Assembly (NCBI GenBank): GCA_003535195.1
Contig: DOHN01000107.1
Coordinates: 1-8,302, forward strand
Length of the DNA stretch: 8,302 nucleotides
Origin: Ruminiclostridium sp.
GTDB taxonomy: Bacteria; Bacillota; Clostridia; DSM-8532
Direction: 5' to 3'
The position numbers and the translations under genes were made by a program. Shown piece by piece: positions 4,673 through 8,302 of this stretch; position 1 is the stretch's first letter; the number at the start of each line of letters is the position of its first letter. The notes beneath the pieces were generated by a model, which saw nothing but the letters and a program-made list of their open reading frames with translations, was not told the origin of the DNA and ran no database searches.

Positions 4673-4870
4673 ATGGATGCTTACAACATGGGTCTGGTAA
4701 TGGGTGGCGGGATTGGCGGCCTTATGCTTGCAACATATCTGTGGGCTGCTATCTATTTTGGGCATATCAGAGGGGAAGAAGGCCGTGAAAGAGTATTTGC
4801 AAAGGTTTTGTTTATCCTTGCGGTTATCTTTTTTGTGTTTGCTGGCATCTTTATGGCTATTGATTTTTAA
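4673..4870 (+). CDS. Small two-span membrane protein, first gene of the rightward operon (65 aa)
   Basis: ATG at 4673 has TTGGAGGG upstream at about 7 bases. The protein has two hydrophobic segments: a Gly-rich one (about 6-29, GLVMGGGIGGLMLATYLW) and a second (about 44-63, VLFILAVIFFVFAGIFM). A charged loop (HIRGEEGRERVFAK) separates them. It is the first gene after the promoter at 4587-4615, so it is probably made early and under control of the Arc-like repressor. I do not recognise the family. Position ahead of the ssDNA-binding protein could suit a small virion or host-membrane-modifying protein; neither is shown. Confidence 0.6.
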   Translation: MDAYNMGLVMGGGIGGLMLATYLWAAIYFGHIRGEEGRERVFAKVLFILAVIFFVFAGIFMAIDF

Positions 4871-4916
4871 GTCTCCTGCGATTGGAAGATAAAATAAAAG
4901 AAAGATGGTGCAAAGA

Positions 4917-5171
4917 ATGGAACACGTACTTTTTGGTGCAAGGAAATTAGATTTTTCAGGTGAAGATGGCCGTCAGGTTCAAGGGGTTCAGCTTTGGGTT
5001 GGTTTTGAAAGCGATAATGTTATTGGCATGGAGACGGCAAAACTTTTTGTTCGTTCCAACTTGGTACCTCACAATGTCGATGATTACATGGGTACTGCGA
5101 TTGATATCGAGTTTAACAACAAAGGCAAGGTTCAGAACATTTCTTTTCCCCGGGAATGTAGATGCGAGTAA
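4917..5171 (+). CDS. Putative ssDNA-binding protein (gpV-like)
   Basis: The product from ATG 4917 is 84 residues; an in-frame ATG at 4905 would add four. Neither start has a strong ribosome site: GGTG lies 6 bases before 4917, and AGAAAG directly abuts 4905. The sequence alternates short beta-like strands (HVLFGARKLDF, VQGVQLWVGFES, AKLFVRS, AIDIEFNNKGKVQNISF), as expected for a small OB-fold domain, with the pattern R-K-x-D-F then K-x-F-V then G-K-V seen in small binding proteins of Firmicutes mobile elements. Filamentous phages need a gpV-type protein of about 87 residues to coat the single strand and shut off replication. Size and place near the operon start agree. The call is by pattern and context, not a sure homology. 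Confidence 0.55.
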   Translation: MEHVLFGARKLDFSGEDGRQVQGVQLWVGFESDNVIGMETAKLFVRSNLVPHNVDDYMGTAIDIEFNNKGKVQNISFPRECRCE

Positions 5172-5208
5172 AGCTTCTGCATCAGCAAAAGGTAGTCCGG
5201 CTTAATTA

Positions 5209-5263
5209 TGTAACACAAAATGCTGGCCAGCTGCCGGCGCCAGGCATCGTAAAATGTGTTACA
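5209..5263. repeat. 55-bp inverted-repeat element, copy D
   Basis: Arms at 5209-5217 and 5255-5263, interior again exactly 37 bases. TGCTGGC and GCCAGGCA inside can pair with one bulge, making a second hairpin within the first. It ends a few bases before the AATGGAGGG of the gene at 5283, in the gap after the ssDNA-binding protein gene. Confidence 0.85.
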
Positions 5264-5282
5264 AAGAATGGAGGGATTAATT

Positions 5283-5819
5283 TTGTTTCGTTTATCAATG
5301 GTTGTTCTTTCAGCTTTAACAACTATTAGTATGACGGCGCATGCAATCCCTCTTTCCTTGGATTTAGATTCTCCGCAGGAGGATTTTTACATAGCTGTAT
5401 CTGCTCGGGCAGAACAGGAGGGAAATATAATCCCCGATGGTGCTGCCCAAGCAGAACAGGAGGGAGACCCTTCTTCCAATGATACTGCCCAAGTAGAACA
5501 GGAGGGAGACATGGCTTCCGATGGGACTGCCCTGGCAGAGCAGGAGGGTAATATGGAACAGGGAGATGCTTCCGAGTCGGAGTCTCATACCGATAAGGAA
5601 GTTGAGACGGCTTCCGCCATTGATAGTTCGGAGACGCAGGAGGTAGAACCTGGGCTACACTCTGATGATACAGAAGATGGCATGGCGGAAGCTTCTCCAT
5701 ATTTGGACAGCATAGACCATAGTCTTAAAGTCCTGGTTTCCTTAGTCATATTTTTAATGTCGATAGCTTTTGTTTGGTTTTTTATTATCAAGCCAATTAA
5801 ATATTTTACTGATTTCTAG
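5283..5819 (+). CDS. Acidic repeat-containing surface/virion protein with C-terminal anchor (178 aa)
   Basis: The start is TTG at 5283, 7 bases after AATGGAGGG; a GTG at 5256 lies within the repeat element and is rejected. A signal peptide (likely cut after TAHA, residue 21) leads into a very acidic low-complexity region. Four copies of (A/V)EQEG recur every 14 residues (43, 57, 71, 85). A Ser/Glu/Asp-rich stretch follows (to about 137), then a membrane span (about 149-169, ending VWFFIIK) and a short tail. No globular domain is evident between, so this looks like a stalk or spacer anchored in the membrane or virion. It lies just before the major coat gene, downstream of a 55-bp element. Function unknown; a minor virion protein or cell-wall-spanning stalk is possible. 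Confidence 0.65.
   Translation: MFRLSMVVLSALTTISMTAHAIPLSLDLDSPQEDFYIAVSARAEQEGNIIPDGAAQAEQEGDPSSNDTAQVEQEGDMASDGTALAEQEGNMEQGDASESESHTDKEVETASAIDSSETQEVEPGLHSDDTEDGMAEASPYLDSIDHSLKVLVSLVIFLMSIAFVWFFIIKPIKYFTDF
5409..5549 (+). repeat. 42-bp tandem coding repeats
   Basis: Three full 14-codon units start at 5409, 5451 and 5493, with a partial fourth at 5535. Each begins with GCAGAACAGGAGGG or a one- or two-base variant (encoding AEQEG) and ends near GCTGCCCAA. The 5' half of the unit is conserved at the DNA level, while the middle varies. Such repeats can change copy number by slippage or recombination. Confidence 0.8.
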
Positions 5820-5860
5820 CACCGTGGCCGGGTGCAGAAAATATATTAGGAGGTTGTTTT

Positions 5861-6124
5861 ATGAAATCCGCTGTAAAAGGTAAAACTAGCTTTGCAAAAC
5901 GCATTGTTTTTCTCTGTATGACTTTGGCTCTTATGGCCTGCATGGCCCTTCCGGCTTTTGCTGCGACTGGTGATCCTGTTGTCACCACTGAAATGCTATC
6001 GCCCGTTCTTGATTCGATTTCTGCCAACGTGGCTGTGATCGTACCTGTTGGAATTGGTATTTTTGCCATTGTGCTGGGTGTTCGCTTTATTCCCAGAATC
6101 TTTAAAATGTTCACGCGTGGGTGA
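5861..6124 (+). CDS. Major coat protein precursor (pVIII-like)
   Basis: This 87-residue precursor has a signal peptide (basic start, core LALMACMALPAFA, likely cut at residue 34). The mature protein of about 53 residues has the classic inovirus coat layout. It has an acidic/amphipathic N-terminal part (ATGDPVVTTEML), one membrane span (about VAVIVPVGIGIFAIVLGV) and a basic C-terminus (RFIPRIFKMFTRG) that would face the DNA. The ribosome site AGGAGG is the strongest in the window, suiting the most abundant virion protein. A factor-independent terminator-like hairpin follows at once, as after gene VIII of Ff, which would raise its transcript level over downstream genes. Its C-terminal segment recurs in the next gene's product. 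Confidence 0.9.
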   Translation: MKSAVKGKTSFAKRIVFLCMTLALMACMALPAFAATGDPVVTTEMLSPVLDSISANVAVIVPVGIGIFAIVLGVRFIPRIFKMFTRG

Positions 6125-6141
6125 CAGACAGTGCCCCTTGC

Positions 6142-6172
6142 AGAGCCCCGTGCTAGCCATGGGGCTCTTTCC
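6142..6172 (+). terminator. Terminator-like hairpin after the major coat gene
   Basis: AGAGCCCC (6142-6149) and GGGGCTCT (6161-6168) form a perfect 8-pair stem with an 11-base loop, followed by TTTCC. The T-run is short, so partial termination is likely. Ff phages have a terminator at the same place, after gene VIII, which keeps coat protein levels far above the minor proteins. Confidence 0.68.
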
Positions 6173-6191
6173 ATAGGGGAGGGGGGAAGGT

Positions 6192-7292
6192 ATGAAAAGA
6201 TTTGCTTGTTTACTGTTGGCTGTGGTGTTGGTTGCTGCTATGACGGTTCCTGTGTTTGCTGCTCCTGTATATAATTCTGATCTTAAATACGCTCTTGACC
6301 GTGTCCGTTCTGCTATTAATTCTTATACTCATGACTATCATAAAGGTTCAGAGTTTAGGTACTTGGCTATTGTTTATTGGGTGAATTCAAATGATACTAT
6401 TAGCATAACAGCTTTTGCTAATAGAGCATTATCTGTTTTTTATGATAATACATCAGTTGTTAAATATACACTTTCGGCAGATGGTTCTAAGGTTTTATCT
6501 CATGGTGCTGCTGATTTATCCAGACATTTTCCTAATGGTTTTCCTTCTAATGCTTTTTATGTTCGCAGTCATTCTAATGCATCCTTTTCCTTTTCTTCCC
6601 CTCCTTCACATGATTGGATTTCTGATGTTTACGCTGGTTTGCCTCCCGTTGATAAAGCTTTTTTAACCTCTCTTGTTAATGAATTGCAGGCAACGGAAAA
6701 CATTGGCTATACTCCAATTAGTTGGACAGCATTTCAAAATGCTCTGCAAGCAGCGGTATCATTGCTTGGCTCTCAAAGTGCTACACAAAGTCAAATCGAC
6801 AGCGCCCATGATGATTTGCAACTAGTCTTTGATTCCTTGGTTCTTTTGCCTGATACCGAAAGTTTTGAATCCTTTTTGTTAGAAGCAGAATCTATCAAAA
6901 ATGAAAACTATACGGTTGTCACCTGGTCCAGATTCCAAAATGCCTTGCAATCGGCCAGAACCTTGTTGGCGCAGCCTTCCTACACTCAAGAGGAAATAGA
7001 CGCAGCCTATGCAGAGCTTCAGGCGGCAATGGAAGGGCTGACGATAGATAAACCGCCACCGGAGGAAAGCAGTGAACCGGATAAACCTCCACCGATAGAA
7101 ATTGGCGGCTATGATGTACCTGATCATGTGATGGCAGCTGTTACTAGCGGCAATGTGATGGACATTGTTTCCGAGTTTGCCGGGCCGTTTTTAGATCATG
7201 CCATGTCTGCATTTTCAGTGGTAATTCCTCTGCTGGGTCTTTTTTTGGTAACAAAGCTTATCCCTAAAATTTTTCGTTTCTTTGTGAGGTGA
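6192..7292 (+). CDS. FIVAR-domain minor virion protein with coat-like C-terminal anchor (366 aa)
   Basis: A signal peptide (cut after PVFA, residue 23) is followed by an N-terminal domain (about 24-150, no recognised family, rich in Ser, Asn and aromatics). Two tandem helical repeats lie at about 157-216 and 224-283. They share the signature YT-x(3)-W-x(2)-FQNALQ-A, then TQ-x(2)-ID-A and L, which matches the FIVAR domain of Gram-positive surface proteins. A Pro-rich hinge (287-303, DKPPP repeats) leads to a C-terminal part with a membrane span (about 342-356) and the basic end KLIPKIFRFFVR, similar to the major coat tail. The GGGGAGGGG ribosome site precedes ATG. Placed between coat and adsorption genes, it is probably displayed on the virion tip and may contact host cell wall or appendages; this is inference. 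Confidence 0.75.
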   Translation: MKRFACLLLAVVLVAAMTVPVFAAPVYNSDLKYALDRVRSAINSYTHDYHKGSEFRYLAIVYWVNSNDTISITAFANRALSVFYDNTSVVKYTLSADGSKVLSHGAADLSRHFPNGFPSNAFYVRSHSNASFSFSSPPSHDWISDVYAGLPPVDKAFLTSLVNELQATENIGYTPISWTAFQNALQAAVSLLGSQSATQSQIDSAHDDLQLVFDSLVLLPDTESFESFLLEAESIKNENYTVVTWSRFQNALQSARTLLAQPSYTQEEIDAAYAELQAAMEGLTIDKPPPEESSEPDKPPPIEIGGYDVPDHVMAAVTSGNVMDIVSEFAGPFLDHAMSAFSVVIPLLGLFLVTKLIPKIFRFFVR

Positions 7293-7296
7293 GAGG

Positions 7297-8302
7297 ATGG
7301 CCAAGAAAATAAAAAATAACAAGCTCATGGTGGTAACGGCTGCTTGTTTGGTTGCTGTTCTTGTAACTGGCACTGTGATGGCCTATGCTGCGGAATTCAA
7401 AGATTATATTCCCCCCAGCCGCTTAGATGTTGGCTTATATGATTGGATGGATGGGGCGGCGGGTCCGGGCTATGGAAGTCCGTCAGATGGTACAAAGCCC
7501 GATGATGTTCCCACATGGCAGCAGGATTACCCCTACAGGGCCTTTTTGTTTGGTGCTGATCCTAACTATCAAGGCCAGCAAAAACATGATAGTAATATGT
7601 TTGTCATCTTTTCTAAACTTCCCGAAATTGATTTATTTACCTTTGAATATCGTTCCGGGGCAAAGGTAAATTTTCAAACTGGTTATATTCGGGCAAGGTT
7701 TGACCCCAAAGACTCGCTTTTAATTAAGGATGATCCTCGGATACCCATTGATGAACGTGATCCCGATGTTAGGATTGTAACAACGCCGGGCGGTGTAGGG
7801 GTTTCTTCTGATCCTTTTTCTGTGCCTTTATCTGTTATTTCTAACTACCGTATTGATTTGAAAAGCTATTTTGATTTTGATTTCTATTATCAGTGCTGCG
7901 GTAATCTAGATATAAAGGGGCTTAAAAATATAATGTCTGTTCCGTATCCCTATATATTAACCTGCCAAGACCCTGACGGCAGCGGTGGCGGCTCTCAAAT
8001 GCCCAGCAATCCCGGCGGCGGTAGTTCTGGCGGCGGCAGCTCTGGCGGCGGCAGCGGTGGCGGCGGTTCATCAGGTGGTGAATCTTCTGGCGGGGAAAGC
8101 TCTGGCGGTGATGATTCTCCGGGTGGTGGTGGGAAGCCTTGGACTGGTGATACTACAATGCCCGATTTTCCTGATGGTAACGCTTGGGCCGGAGATACAG
8201 GTGATACAGGGGAAACAGGTGGCAGATGGTCTTTACCATCCTTTGGCCAAGCGGATGTTTCTGGTGAAGCGTCTGGTTATGTAGAGCTTAAACCGGGCGG
8301 TG
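7297..8302 (+). CDS. pIII-like adsorption / minor virion protein (5' part; gene continues at the window start)
   Basis: This 335-residue open frame runs off the window end; overlapping the terminal GGTG with the first four bases continues it to a TAA at 49-51, about 350 residues. It has a signal peptide (basic MAKKIKNNK, hydrophobic core, likely cut after AYA at residue 31). A globular N-terminal domain follows (about 32-228) with cysteines at 200, 201 and 223, then a Gly/Ser linker (about 229-279) with GGGS-type repeats, and an acidic Gly/Thr/Asp tail. Gly-rich linkers joining domains are typical of filamentous-phage pIII, and the place after the coat gene and before the assembly ATPase matches gene III. 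The start is fixed by GAGGTGA just upstream of ATG. It lies 4 bases after the previous gene. Oddly, no C-terminal membrane anchor is present. Role in host adsorption is inferred from architecture and position. Confidence 0.72.
   Translation, partial: MAKKIKNNKLMVVTAACLVAVLVTGTVMAYAAEFKDYIPPSRLDVGLYDWMDGAAGPGYGSPSDGTKPDDVPTWQQDYPYRAFLFGADPNYQGQQKHDSNMFVIFSKLPEIDLFTFEYRSGAKVNFQTGYIRARFDPKDSLLIKDDPRIPIDERDPDVRIVTTPGGVGVSSDPFSVPLSVISNYRIDLKSYFDFDFYYQCCGNLDIKGLKNIMSVPYPYILTCQDPDGSGGGSQMPSNPGGGSSGGGSSGGGSGGGGSSGGESSGGESSGGDDSPGGGGKPWTGDTTMPDFPDGNAWAGDTGDTGETGGRWSLPSFGQADVSGEASGYVELKPGG

Noticed and set aside
5201..5217. Left arm of element D (TTAATTATGTAACAC) looks a little like the XerD half of a Firmicutes dif site (TTATGTAAACT)
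   Set aside because: Other copies lack the flanking bases, no XerC-like half lies at the right distance, and the inverted arms are 37 bases apart rather than the 6-8 of dif.
1072..5263. The 55-bp elements as a CRISPR-like array or as terminators
   Set aside because: Copies are dispersed by 400 to 2500 bases, arms are inverted, not direct, repeats, and no T-run follows; they lead into ribosome sites.
5326..5700. Minus-strand open frame opposite the acidic repeat protein, with Leu/Pro repeats
   Set aside because: It is the antisense shadow of the 42-bp repeats; the plus frame has a ribosome site, signal peptide and anchor.
7985..8284. Ala/Val-rich plus-strand frame in the Gly/Ser linker region
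   Set aside because: It is a shifted reading of the GGC-rich linker codons, with no ribosome site.

Overview
The window reads as an essentially complete genome of a filamentous phage (inovirus) of a Gram-positive host, opened inside the gene for the adsorption (pIII-like) protein. The diagnostic genes are a Zot/pI-type assembly ATPase (1226-2074), a tiny major coat protein with signal peptide, one membrane span and basic tail (5861-6124), a rolling-circle initiator of the Rep_trans family (2848-3789), and a glycine-linker adsorption protein (7297 to the end, finishing at 49-51). The last bases (GGTG) equal the first four. If they are overlapped, the adsorption gene reads in frame across the join, giving a circle of about 8298 bp. 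The host is probably a Bacillota member, perhaps a Clostridia. Reasons: strong AGGAGG-type ribosome sites, five TTG starts, FIVAR repeats typical of Gram-positive surface proteins, no secretin (pIV) gene, and a replication origin resembling oriT of ICEBs1. This host assignment is inference.

Layout, following the plus strand from the control region. The switch region (4510-4672) holds a good sigma-70 type promoter facing right, repeated operator-like sequences and palindromes. On the minus strand lie an Arc-like ribbon-helix-helix repressor (4509-4339) and a 53-residue membrane protein (4278-4117), each with its stop codon inside a terminator-like hairpin. Rightward come a small membrane protein (4673), a candidate ssDNA-binding protein (about 4917), an acidic repeat-bearing membrane-anchored protein (5283), the major coat protein (5861) and a terminator hairpin (6142-6172). 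Then follow a FIVAR-domain minor virion protein (6192) and the pIII-like protein (7297). Across the join come several small membrane/virion proteins (116, 289, 752, 1002, 1141) and the assembly ATPase (1226).

A hairpin-rich non-coding stretch (2075-2278) is a candidate packaging signal. The replication module follows: an RHH/coiled-coil protein (2350), a triple-hairpin origin (2750-2821), the initiator Rep (2848) and a small helical protein (3863). It ends at a bidirectional terminator (4095-4118). Almost everything is on one strand, so one long rightward transcription unit with attenuation after the coat gene and a divergent repressor is the simplest model.

The most striking unexplained feature is a family of 55-bp elements: TGTAACACA, exactly 37 variable bases, TGTGTTACA. 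There are four complete copies (1072, 2279, 2679, 5209) and one half copy (3825). Four of the five lie just upstream of a ribosome site, and one lies inside the end of a coding sequence next to the origin. They look like a genome-wide regulatory or structural element of this phage.
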